A stretch of DNA of 23,157 nucleotides, from NCBI GenBank assembly GCA_946626395.1, contig CAMOUF010000117.1, positions 1 to 23,157 of the forward strand, in the 5' to 3' direction. The number at the start of each line of letters is the position of its first letter. Position 1 is the first letter of the stretch. This DNA comes from an uncultured Clostridia bacterium (lineage in GTDB: Bacteria; Bacillota; Clostridia; Christensenellales; Aristaeellaceae). The notes beneath the pieces were generated by a model, which worked only from the letters and a program-made list of their open reading frames with translations, did no database searches and was not told where the DNA came from. Shown here in pieces: positions 1-7,586 of the stretch. A program made the translations under genes and the position numbers.

Positions 1-59
1 AGAGCGGTTCCCCCCACAAGCTTATGCATTGAGTCGAAAAAAGGAAGGAAGCATTTCGT

Positions 60-1421
60 ATGGCCCGTACCATGACCCGCGATTTGACCAGCGGCAGCCC
101 CATGAAGCTGGTGATCGCTTTTGCCGCGCCGCTTTTATTCGGCGTTTTGTTTCAGCAGTTTTACAGCTTTGTGGATACCGCCATTGTGGGCCGGTATCTG
201 GGGGCCGCGCAGCTGGCCGCGGTGGGGGCCACGGGCTCGGTCAATTTTCTGGTCATCGGCCTGTGCCTGGGCTTTTGCTCCGGCTTTTCCATTCCCATCG
301 CCCAGGACTTCGGCGCGAAAAATGAGCCCGGCGTGCGCAGCCACGTCTGGCATGCCATCGTGCTGAGCGCGGCGTTCAGCGCGGCGTTTGGGCTGGCGGC
401 CACCCTGCTTTGCAAGCCCCTGCTGCGGCTGATGAACACGCCGGAAGAAATTCTGGACGCGTCGGCCAGCTATATCCGCATTATTTTCGCGGCGATTCCC
501 TGCTGTGTGCTGTATAACATGGCCAGCGGCATTCTGCGGGCCCTGGGTGACAGCAAAACGCCGGTGCTGTTTTTGATTCTGGCTTCCCTTCTGAACATCG
601 TGCTGGACCTATTGCTGATCCTCGTGTTTAAAATGGGGGTCGCCGGAGCGGCGGTGGCCACGGCCATCAGCCAGCTGGTTTCTGGCATTGGCTGCGTGGT
701 GGTGATGCGGCGGCGGTTCCCCATTCTTTCCCTGCGTGCGGAGGACAAGCGGTTTTCCCTGTCCACAGCGGGAAGCATGCTGGGCGTCGGCCTGCCCATG
801 GGCCTGCAGTTTTCCATCACGGCCATTGGCTCGGTGATGGTGCAGATGTCGGTGAACGGCCTGGGCGTGAACGCCGTGGCCGCAGTGAGCGCGGCGGGCA
901 AGCTGAGCGCCCTGTTTTCCTGCGTATTCGACGCCCTGGCCTCCACCATGGCCACCTTCGCGGGGCAGAACATGGGCGCGCGGAAGCTGAACCGGGTAAA
1001 CGAGGGCCTGCGGGACGCGGCCATTCTGGGCATCGGCTATTGCGCAATGGCGTTTCTGACAGTGCTGTTCTTCGCCAAACCGCTGCTGGGCCTGTTCATT
1101 GACAGCCGGGCGGAAGCGGAGGTGACGGACATGGGCGCGCAATTTTTGACAACCAACGCCGCCTTTTATATTCCGCTGCTGTTCGTGAATATCGTTCGCC
1201 TGTCCATTCAAGGCATGGGCTATACCCGGGTGGCCATGCTGGCCGGCCTGTGTGAAATGATTGCCCGCACCGCCGTGGCCCTGCTGCTGGTGCCCGCCCT
1301 GGGCTTTACAGGCGCATGCTTTGCCAATCCCGCCGCCTGGGTGATGGCCGACCTCTTTCTCGTTCCATGCTATTTTCATATCATGCGCACCCTGCAGGGA
1401 AAGGTCGTTCCTTCCTGTTAG
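60..1421 (+). CDS. MATE family efflux transporter
   Basis: Predicted multidrug/toxic-compound extrusion antiporter of 453 residues, the usual MATE length, with about 12 hydrophobic helices in two similar halves. The N-terminal half carries the family-typical run LFQQFYSFVDTAIVGR followed by LGAAQLAAVGATGSV (about residues 30-62), and the second half repeats the pattern around GLPMGLQFSITAIGSVMVQM. Family members export cationic drugs or metabolites in exchange for Na+ or H+; the substrate cannot be read from the sequence. The ATG at 60 follows a purine-rich AAGGAAG at 8 nt spacing; a second in-frame ATG lies at 72. No promoter is seen in the 59 bp before it, so it may be the last gene of an operon entering from the left. 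It converges with rsmA. High confidence for family, low for specificity. Confidence 0.93.
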   Translation: MARTMTRDLTSGSPMKLVIAFAAPLLFGVLFQQFYSFVDTAIVGRYLGAAQLAAVGATGSVNFLVIGLCLGFCSGFSIPIAQDFGAKNEPGVRSHVWHAIVLSAAFSAAFGLAATLLCKPLLRLMNTPEEILDASASYIRIIFAAIPCCVLYNMASGILRALGDSKTPVLFLILASLLNIVLDLLLILVFKMGVAGAAVATAISQLVSGIGCVVVMRRRFPILSLRAEDKRFSLSTAGSMLGVGLPMGLQFSITAIGSVMVQMSVNGLGVNAVAAVSAAGKLSALFSCVFDALASTMATFAGQNMGARKLNRVNEGLRDAAILGIGYCAMAFLTVLFFAKPLLGLFIDSRAEAEVTDMGAQFLTTNAAFYIPLLFVNIVRLSIQGMGYTRVAMLAGLCEMIARTAVALLLVPALGFTGACFANPAAWVMADLFLVPCYFHIMRTLQGKVVPSC

Positions 1422-1502
1422 TTTCCCCATGCGCTCAGGCCCGCTTCCACGAAAAGTCCTTCATCGGGTTTCCTTGGGAGCGAGTCTTTTTCTTTTCCCA
1501 AC

Positions 1503-1531
1503 AAAAAAGAAGCGCTTGTCTTAAACGCTTC
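1503..1531 (-). terminator. Rho-independent terminator of rsmA
   Basis: On the minus strand a GAAGCG/CGCTTC stem (1526-1531 with 1509-1514, 11-nt loop) is followed directly by six T residues (complement of A 1503-1508). It begins 14 bp past the rsmA stop. On the plus strand no T-run follows the stem, so it should not stop MATE transcripts well. Confidence 0.7.
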
Positions 1532-1544
1532 CGTTTCGATTCCA

Positions 1545-2378
1545 TCAAATCAAATTGCTCAGGGCGGCGAAATCAGCCATGGACAGGTTTTCGCCCCGGG
1601 CGCCGTCGGGAATGCCGCACTGGGAAAGCCATGCTTGGGCCTGTTCCCGGGAAACCCGGAAGGAGGCGATGAGATTGTTTTCCATGGTCTTTCTGCGCAT
1701 GGCAAAGGCAGCGGCGGCCACACGGAAAAGCATAGCCTCGTCCCGCGCCTCCACCGGCAGCTTTTCCCGCCTGGGCATCACCACAAAGGCGCTGTCCACC
1801 TTGGGCGGCGGCGTGAACATACAGGCGGGCACGTCCAGCACCACCTGGGGATCATAAAAATACTGGGCCTTCACCGCCAGCAGTCCGTAACCCTCCTCCC
1901 CCGGCTTTGCCACCATGCGCTGGGCGGCCTCCTTCTGCACCATCAGATTGATGGAGCGGATGGGCATATCGCTGTCCAGCAGCAGGGTCATCAGCTCGGT
2001 GGTGAGATAGTAGGGAATATTGGCCACGATGTGGAAAGTACCCAGGGGCTTTGTCAGCTCCGGCAGGTTCAGCCGCAGCACGTCCCCATGCACCAATTGC
2101 ACATTCTTGCACCTTTCCAGGCTCACCCGCAGAATGGGCAGCAGCGTTTCATCCACCTCGATGGCTGTCACCTGGCGGCACTTGGCGCTCAGGGCCTTGG
2201 TCATGCCCCCCGCTCCCGCGCCGATTTCCAGCACACTGTCCTCCGGCCCCACCCCGGACAGGGACACCAATTGGTCAAAGAGCGCGTCGTCTGTCAGGAA
2301 ATTCTGGCCCAGGCTGCGCTTGTGATGAAATTCGGCTTTGGGAGGATGGTTTTTCCCGTGCCGGTAGGACTGCTTCAT
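1545..2378 (-). CDS. rsmA: 16S rRNA (adenine1518-N6/adenine1519-N6)-dimethyltransferase RsmA
   Basis: Dimethylates two adjacent adenines in the 3'-terminal helix of 16S rRNA using S-adenosylmethionine, a late 30S maturation step; loss gives kasugamycin resistance in other bacteria. The product is 277 residues. It shows the family opening KRSLGQNFLTD, the SAM-binding loop VLEIGAGAGGMTKAL, an acidic residue in AIEVDE, and the catalytic NIPYYLTTELM (NxPY motif). The ATG at 2378 is chosen over an in-frame ATG at 2417 because AAGGAG lies 8 nt upstream of it and the family alignment begins soon after. It lies on the same strand as the rpe-terminated cluster but is separated from it by a heptamer-repeat element, and it ends at its own terminator. 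Confidence 0.97.
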   Translation of the reverse strand: MKQSYRHGKNHPPKAEFHHKRSLGQNFLTDDALFDQLVSLSGVGPEDSVLEIGAGAGGMTKALSAKCRQVTAIEVDETLLPILRVSLERCKNVQLVHGDVLRLNLPELTKPLGTFHIVANIPYYLTTELMTLLLDSDMPIRSINLMVQKEAAQRMVAKPGEEGYGLLAVKAQYFYDPQVVLDVPACMFTPPPKVDSAFVVMPRREKLPVEARDEAMLFRVAAAAFAMRRKTMENNLIASFRVSREQAQAWLSQCGIPDGARGENLSMADFAALSNLI

Positions 2379-2412
2379 GGATTCAGCTCCTTTGGGAGGG
2401 ATGGGGGAAAAA

Positions 2413-2590
2413 GGCAATTGGCATTAGGCATTAGGCAATAGGCATTAGGAATTAGACAAACGCTGATCCATACAGACGAATAAAAATATTGATACGATTG
2501 CTGGCAGGAAAATTTGCAGGTTCGGGTCATCCGCCAAGAAAATCATTACGTGTACTTTCATCTATTGCCTGTTGCCTATTGCCTATTTCC
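2413..2590. repeat. Intergenic element bounded by inverted heptamer arrays (rpe-rsmA)
   Basis: Six contiguous 7-bp units at 2413-2454 (GGCAATT, GGCATTA twice, GGCAATA, GGCATTA, GGAATTA) face four contiguous units at 2563-2590 (TATTGCC, TGTTGCC, TATTGCC, TATTTCC) in inverted orientation. The 108-bp core between them (2455-2562) is visibly more AT-rich than the genes and has no ORF or obvious motif. The right array overlaps the end of rpe, including its TAG stop (2576-2578). The left array ends about 30 bp before the rsmA ribosome-binding site. Similar architecture recurs at 10603-10699 and, decayed, at 17043-17142. Confidence 0.8.
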
Positions 2591-3238
2591 TTCCTTCTCA
2601 TTCAATTCCTCGACTGCCCGGGCCACGGCCTGGGGATCGGGGGAACGGAAAAACGCGGTGCCCATCACCAGCCAGTTGGCTCCGGCCTGCTGAAGCAAGG
2701 CCGCGTTATCCGGGCACACGCCGCCGTCCACGGCGATCACGCCCCGGTATCCCGCCCGGCGCAGGAAGCGGATTTTTTCCACCTGATCCGGCATGAACTT
2801 TTGCCCGCCGAAGCCCGGCTCCACCGTCATGATCAGAATGATATCGGCCTGGTCAAGATAGGGCAGCAGCGCCTCCGCCGGGGTGCCGGGCTTTACCGAC
2901 AGGCCCGCCTGAACGCCCTTTTCGTGAATGGCCCTGAGCGCCGCGCCGGGGTCGGCAAACGCTTCTTCATGCACCGTCACGCTGGACGCCCCATAGCCCA
3001 CAAACGCATCCAAGTAATCCAGGGCGTTGTCCATCATCAGATGGGCGTCGATTTTCAGTTCCGGAAAGCGCCGGTGGATGGCCCGGCAGAAGGAGGGGCC
3101 AAAGGAAAGGTTGGGCACGAAATGGGCGTCCATTACGTCAAAGTGCAATTGATCCACGCCGCACTTCATCATCGCTTCGATTTCGCCGCCCAGGTTCATC
3201 AGGTCGGCGGCCAGCAGGGAAGGCGTCAGCTTAATCAT
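2576..3238 (-). CDS. rpe: Ribulose-phosphate 3-epimerase
   Basis: Interconverts ribulose 5-phosphate and xylulose 5-phosphate in the pentose phosphate pathway. The 220-residue product is a TIM barrel with the family signatures KLTPSLLAADL at the start, LHFDVMDAHFVPNLSFGP (metal and substrate site; the usual Gly after MD is Ala here), KIDAHLMM, TVEPGFGGQKF and AVDGGV, plus MGTAFF near the end. The ATG at 3238 follows GGAGA at 7 nt spacing and overlaps the rsgA stop by 8 bp; an upstream in-frame ATG at 3436 would add 66 unrelated residues from the rsgA antisense frame and is rejected. The last four residues (GNRQ) and the TAG stop lie in heptamer repeats. It is the last gene of the cluster; in B. 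subtilis thiN would follow. Confidence 0.96.
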   Translation of the reverse strand: MIKLTPSLLAADLMNLGGEIEAMMKCGVDQLHFDVMDAHFVPNLSFGPSFCRAIHRRFPELKIDAHLMMDNALDYLDAFVGYGASSVTVHEEAFADPGAALRAIHEKGVQAGLSVKPGTPAEALLPYLDQADIILIMTVEPGFGGQKFMPDQVEKIRFLRRAGYRGVIAVDGGVCPDNAALLQQAGANWLVMGTAFFRSPDPQAVARAVEELNEKEGNRQ

Positions 3239-4130
3239 ATCTATCTCTCCAAGCCTGGCGGCAGTCCGCCAGCAGCGTATGGTATCTTTCCAGCCGGGCG
3301 GGATGAATGGCCCCGTCCCGGGCGGCCCGCAGCACCGCGCAGCCCGGTTCGCTTCCGTGATAGCAGGGGGAAAAGCGGCACTGATCCTGGTAAGGGGCAA
3401 ACTCCGGGTAATAATCCCGCAGCAGCACCGGGTCAAACACCTCGTCCATTTCCAGCAGGCTGAATCCCGGCGTGTCGATCACCTGGACATCCCCGAAGGT
3501 GAACAGCTCCGCGTGGCGGGTGGTATTTTTTCCCCGCTGGATCTTGCGGCTGATATCCCCCGTTTCCTGGTTCAGGCCGAACAGCGCATTGAGCAGCGTG
3601 GATTTCCCCACGCCGGACTGCCCCGAAAAGCAGCATACGCCGCCCCGGAGCCTGCTTCGCACTTCCTCCGCCTGTTCCCCGCTTTGGGCGCTGACGGATA
3701 CGACCTCCATCTCGGCCCCGGCATACATCTCTTTTGCCAGGCGGAAGGTTTCCTCCGCGCCGGGCAGGTCGCTTTTATTCAGGATCAGCAGCGGCTTCAT
3801 CCCCTGCTTGCGGGAAAAAATCATCAGCTTATCCACCAGCAGCCAGTCCGGCGCGGGGGCAGGGGCAGCCACGATGCACAGCACCGTCACATTGGCCACC
3901 GGCGGACGCAGGCACACGCTGACCCGGGGCAGGATTTCCTCTACCCAGCCGTCCTCCTCCTTGCCTTCTTCCTTGCCCTGGCCGGGGGTGAACAGCACCC
4001 GGTCCCCCACCAGCGGGGATATATGCTGCCTGCGGAATTTTTTCTTGGCCCGCAGCACGAATTCGCTGCCGCTTTGATCCCGGACGGTATAAAACCCGCC
4101 CCGGCCGCGCACAATGGTTCCTTCGTTCAT
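3231..4130 (-). CDS. rsgA: Ribosome small-subunit-dependent GTPase A
   Basis: Circularly permuted GTPase that acts in late 30S subunit maturation (CpgA/YloQ in B. subtilis). The 299-residue protein has an N-terminal OB-fold (about 1-70), then GTPase motifs in permuted order: G4 NKSD at 118-121, G1 GQSGVGKS at 170-177, G3 DTPG at 219-222. A C-terminal zinc site follows with Cys251, Cys256, His258 and Cys264 (C-x4-C-x-H-x5-C). It starts inside the prkC stop (ATGA, 4-bp overlap) behind GGAGGA, and its end overlaps rpe by 8 bp. In B. subtilis the orthologue is a substrate of the PrkC kinase encoded just upstream, so the neighbourhood fits a regulatory link; that link is inference for this organism. 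Confidence 0.97.
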   Translation of the reverse strand: MNEGTIVRGRGGFYTVRDQSGSEFVLRAKKKFRRQHISPLVGDRVLFTPGQGKEEGKEEDGWVEEILPRVSVCLRPPVANVTVLCIVAAPAPAPDWLLVDKLMIFSRKQGMKPLLILNKSDLPGAEETFRLAKEMYAGAEMEVVSVSAQSGEQAEEVRSRLRGGVCCFSGQSGVGKSTLLNALFGLNQETGDISRKIQRGKNTTRHAELFTFGDVQVIDTPGFSLLEMDEVFDPVLLRDYYPEFAPYQDQCRFSPCYHGSEPGCAVLRAARDGAIHPARLERYHTLLADCRQAWRDRYD

Positions 4131-5839
4131 TGCGGCTCCTCCGTTTCGGAGGGATACAGGGCGTCGGTTGGCGCGGGCTCCACGCCTGCCGTGGGCTGGT
4201 TGGACACGTACACCGCCAGCATCACCTGGGTCTGCTGCATCACCTGGTCCCCCGGCTGATAGGTGTTGGATTCGCTGTCAAAAAAGGACTGGGCCGCCAC
4301 ATGCTCAAACTGGGTGGCGTCGGCCACCTGCACATCCCGGAATTCCACCAGCTGCAAATTCAGCTGCTGGATCTGAAACATGGCCTCCTGCCGTGTCATG
4401 CCCACAAAGTCCGGCAGCGTCACGCTGCCGCCGCTCAGGCTCACCTGCACCACCGTGCCGCTGGGCGCCATTTCCCCGGCGGCAGGGCTTTGGGTGAGCA
4501 CCGTGTCCCAGGGATAGGTGGACAATTGGCGGGTGGGCAGGGCCAGCAGGGTCAGGCCCAGGCGGTCCAGTTCGTTCCGGGCGCTTTCCACATTCTGGCC
4601 GATCAGGGTGGGGATTTCCTGCTGCTGGGGGCCGGTGGACACGGTAAGCAGCACCGTTTCCCCTTTGCGCATGGAAGTGCCGAATTGGGGCGACTGCATG
4701 ATCACCGTGCCCACGGGCTTGACGGGGTCGCTGACCCGGGTGATTTCAGGCATCAGCCCGGAGCGGAACACCAGGCGGGAGGCGTCGGCCTCCGTTTCAT
4801 CCAGGCAGTAAGGCGCTTCGGTCAGGTTGACCACCTGATCGTAAATCAGCAGTCCCCCCGCCATGACGCCCACGATGACCACCACGACCATGGCGATGGC
4901 CCCGGCCTGCACGGCGATGGATTTCCAGCTCCGCACCGGCTTTTGCTTGCCGGTGGTGCCGGTGTGATAAACCAGGGAAGAAATGGGCTGGTCGGGCAGG
5001 CGGCCCAGCCAGGTCGCGTCGGGCTCCTGCAGGGCCCATTGCAGATCCTTGGCCATTTCCAGGGCGCTCTGATACCGTTTCTCCGGCCGCTTTTCCATGG
5101 CCTTTTCCACCACCTGCTCCATGGCGGGGGGCACGGCGGGGTTCAGCTCGCTGATAGGCCGGGGCTTGCTGCCGATGTGCTGCATGGCCACCGCCACGGG
5201 GGTGTCGCCGTCAAAGGGCGGCTGGCCGGTGAGCATTTCATAGAGCACCACGCCCACGCTGTATAAATCGCTGGCCGCGGTGACGGGCTTGCCCTGGGCC
5301 TGCTCCGGCGAAAAATAATGCACCGAGCCCATCACGCTGTCTTCCGTGCTCAGGGTATCCCTGCCCGCCACCCGGGCGATGCCGAAGTCCGCCACCTTGA
5401 TCAGGCCGTCCTTATGCACCAGCACGTTCTGGGGCTTGATATCCCGATGGATGATGCCGTTTTTGTGGGCGTGCTGCAGGGCGGACAGGATGCGGATGCC
5501 GATCTGGGCGGCCACCGTAGGGGGCAGCGCGCCTTTCTGCCTGATCACGTCCTTGAGGGTCCTGCCCTGCACGTATTCCATGACCAGGTAGCGCATATCG
5601 TCCGCCTGGCCCACGTCCAATAAATTCACGATGTTGTGATGGCTCATGCGGCTGGCGGCCAGGGCCTCCCGCTGGAAGCGGGCGGAAAACTCCGCGTCCT
5701 GGTTAAACTCCGGCCGCAGGATCTTCACTGCCACCGAATGGCCCGTGCGCTTGTCGATGGCCCGGTACACCAGCGCCATGCCGCCCTTGCCGATAAACTC
5801 CACCAGCTCATAGCGGTTGTCCAGCACCTTGCCGATCAT
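4127..5839 (-). CDS. prkC: PASTA-domain serine/threonine protein kinase (PrkC/PknB/Stk type)
   Basis: Membrane-anchored Hanks-type kinase of 570 residues. Cytoplasmic kinase domain about 10-270: glycine loop GKGGMA, ATP-anchoring Lys39 in VAVKIL, Glu58, catalytic loop HRDIKPQN (Asp133, Asn138), DFG at 151-153, and SPE at 177-179. A juxtamembrane linker leads to one strongly hydrophobic transmembrane helix at about 309-333. Outside lie three PASTA repeats (about 340-403, 404-470, 471-547) and a Pro/Glu-rich tail. PASTA repeats bind muropeptides or lipid II, so the kinase is expected to sense cell-wall state. The third repeat is longer than the others. It overlaps both prpC and rsgA by 4 bp (ATGA). 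Family call is certain; ligand and targets are inferred. Confidence 0.97.
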   Translation of the reverse strand: MIGKVLDNRYELVEFIGKGGMALVYRAIDKRTGHSVAVKILRPEFNQDAEFSARFQREALAASRMSHHNIVNLLDVGQADDMRYLVMEYVQGRTLKDVIRQKGALPPTVAAQIGIRILSALQHAHKNGIIHRDIKPQNVLVHKDGLIKVADFGIARVAGRDTLSTEDSVMGSVHYFSPEQAQGKPVTAASDLYSVGVVLYEMLTGQPPFDGDTPVAVAMQHIGSKPRPISELNPAVPPAMEQVVEKAMEKRPEKRYQSALEMAKDLQWALQEPDATWLGRLPDQPISSLVYHTGTTGKQKPVRSWKSIAVQAGAIAMVVVVIVGVMAGGLLIYDQVVNLTEAPYCLDETEADASRLVFRSGLMPEITRVSDPVKPVGTVIMQSPQFGTSMRKGETVLLTVSTGPQQQEIPTLIGQNVESARNELDRLGLTLLALPTRQLSTYPWDTVLTQSPAAGEMAPSGTVVQVSLSGGSVTLPDFVGMTRQEAMFQIQQLNLQLVEFRDVQVADATQFEHVAAQSFFDSESNTYQPGDQVMQQTQVMLAVYVSNQPTAGVEPAPTDALYPSETEEPQ

Positions 5840-6543
5840 GGGGCCACCTCCGCCAGCACCAGGGAAATGTTGTCCCGTCCGCCGCCGTCCAGGGCCAGGC
5901 TCAGCAGGATGTCCGCCGCCTTTTCCAGGGAATCCCGGCGCAGGATATCCAGCATCCGGGCAGGCTTCACGTATTCAGAAAGGCCATCGGAGCAGATCAA
6001 AAACAGGTCGCCGGGCCGCTTATCGAACTCGGCCACGTCCACCTCGATGGAGTCCGCCGTGCCAAGAGCCCGGGTGATGATGTTCCGGTAGGGGTGCACC
6101 GCCGCTTCCTCCTGGGTGATCATGCCCTGGCGCACCAATTCCGCCACCATGGAATGATCCTGGCTGATCTGGACGATCTGGCCCTGACGCACCCGGTAAG
6201 CCCGGCTGTCGCCCACGTGGCCCAGCAGCACCCGATCCCTGTCCTCCCAGATCAGGGTCATGGTGGTGCCCATGCCGCTGTAATCGGGGTTGTCCAATTG
6301 CTCTTCCCAAATCAGCAGGTTGGCTTCTTCAATGGCGGCCATGAGCAAATCCTGGGACGGGCGCGCGTCCCGGAGCGCCCGCTCCACCACGCTGACGGCC
6401 ATTTTGCTGGCCACGTCCCCGGCCTTATGGCCGCCCATGCCATCCGCCACCCCGAACACGCCGAAGGCGCCGGGCAGCACCAGCAGCGCGTCCTGGTTGG
6501 AGGCGCGCACCTTGCCAATATGGGTCCTGGCTGCCGAAATCAT
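5836..6543 (-). CDS. prpC: PP2C-family serine/threonine phosphatase, partner of PrkC
   Basis: Metal-dependent PPM/PP2C protein phosphatase of 235 residues, close to the 240-250 typical of bacterial PrpC/Stp. Metal-binding motifs are intact: VADGMGGHKAGDVAS near the N-terminus, GDSRAYRVR in the middle, SDGLSEYV, and DNISLVL near the C-terminus. It reverses phosphorylation by the kinase encoded immediately downstream. Start ATG at 6543 follows GGGAGG at 7 nt and overlaps the rlmN stop by 4 bp; its stop overlaps the prkC start by 4 bp. This arrangement supports co-translation of phosphatase and kinase. Confidence 0.97.
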   Translation of the reverse strand: MISAARTHIGKVRASNQDALLVLPGAFGVFGVADGMGGHKAGDVASKMAVSVVERALRDARPSQDLLMAAIEEANLLIWEEQLDNPDYSGMGTTMTLIWEDRDRVLLGHVGDSRAYRVRQGQIVQISQDHSMVAELVRQGMITQEEAAVHPYRNIITRALGTADSIEVDVAEFDKRPGDLFLICSDGLSEYVKPARMLDILRRDSLEKAADILLSLALDGGGRDNISLVLAEVAP

Positions 6544-7586
6544 GTAGGATCCTCCCGTAAATATTTCTTCCGAAGCTGTCCGCAGGCGCCTTCGATATCA
6601 TCGCCCATTTCCCGCCGCCGCGTGGCGGAAATATGGCATTTTTCCAGCTCGCTGAGGAAAGCGCGCACCTGCTCCTCCGTGACCCCGAACAGGTTTCTTT
6701 CCTTCACCGTGTTCAGGGGGATCAGGTTCACATGGCACTGCATGCCCCGCAGGATGCCCGCCAGTTCCCTGGCGCAGTCGGGGCTGGCATTCACATGGTC
6801 GATCAGCGCGTATTCCAGCACCACCCGCCGCCCTGTTTTTTCAATATAATACCGGCAGGCGTCCAGGGGTTCCCGGATGGTGTAGCGCTGGGCGATGGGC
6901 ATCAGCTGCCGCCGAATCTGGTCATTGGGCGCGTGAAGGGACAGGGACAGCGTCACCGGCAGCCCTTCCTCCGCGAATTTTTTCATCTGGGGCACCAGCC
7001 CGCAGGTGCTGACGGAAATATGGCGCAGGCCCACGTTCAGCCCCTCGGGGTGGGACACCAGCCGCAGGAAGCGCACCACCTGGTCGTAGTTGTCCATGGG
7101 TTCGCCGCTGCCCATGAGCACGATATTGTGCACCCGTTCGCCGTTCAGCGCCTGGTTGGCGCACTGCACCTGGCCCAGCATTTCCGCGGCGGTCAGGTTC
7201 CGCACGCACCCGTCCAGGGTGCTGGCGCAGAAGCGGCAGCCCATTTTGCATCCCACCTGGGTGGAAACGCACAGCGTGGCCCCGTAGTGGTAGCGCATCA
7301 GCACGCCTTCCACGCAGTTGTTATCCGGCAGGGAAAAGAGGAATTTCTCCGTGCCGTCTATCTTGGACACCCGGGTTTCCAGCACAGTCACGGGCTGATC
7401 GATGCCCGCCTCCGAAAGCCGCTGGCGCAGGGACAGGGGCAGGTTGGTCATTTCCTCAAACCTGGCCCCCTTATGGAGCCAGGAAAAAATCTGGCCCGCC
7501 CGGAAGGGCTTTTCTCCCATATCGCTCAGCGCCTGCTTCAGTTCCTCCGGATACAGGCCCATCCACTCTGTTTTCATATTTTCCAT
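6540..7586 (-). CDS. rlmN: 23S rRNA (adenine2503-C2)-methyltransferase / tRNA methyltransferase RlmN
   Basis: Radical-SAM enzyme that methylates C2 of A2503 in 23S rRNA and, in studied species, A37 of some tRNAs. The 348-residue protein carries the CX3CX2C iron-sulfur site (Cys113, Cys117, Cys120, in VGCKMGCRFC). The two extra cysteines needed by the ping-pong mechanism are present: Cys106 (7 residues before the cluster, as in E. coli) and Cys335 in GACGQLRKKY near the C-terminus. GSGEPMDNYDQV and LSLHAPND are further family signatures. It abuts the rsmB stop with no gap; the ribosome-binding site for the ATG at 7586 is weak, and a second ATG lies at 7577, so translation may depend on coupling to rsmB. 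Confidence 0.97.
   Translation of the reverse strand: MENMKTEWMGLYPEELKQALSDMGEKPFRAGQIFSWLHKGARFEEMTNLPLSLRQRLSEAGIDQPVTVLETRVSKIDGTEKFLFSLPDNNCVEGVLMRYHYGATLCVSTQVGCKMGCRFCASTLDGCVRNLTAAEMLGQVQCANQALNGERVHNIVLMGSGEPMDNYDQVVRFLRLVSHPEGLNVGLRHISVSTCGLVPQMKKFAEEGLPVTLSLSLHAPNDQIRRQLMPIAQRYTIREPLDACRYYIEKTGRRVVLEYALIDHVNASPDCARELAGILRGMQCHVNLIPLNTVKERNLFGVTEEQVRAFLSELEKCHISATRRREMGDDIEGACGQLRKKYLREDPT

Noticed and set aside
2413..2590. CRISPR-like array
   Set aside because: Units are 7 bp, contiguous and without spacers; no cas genes in the window.
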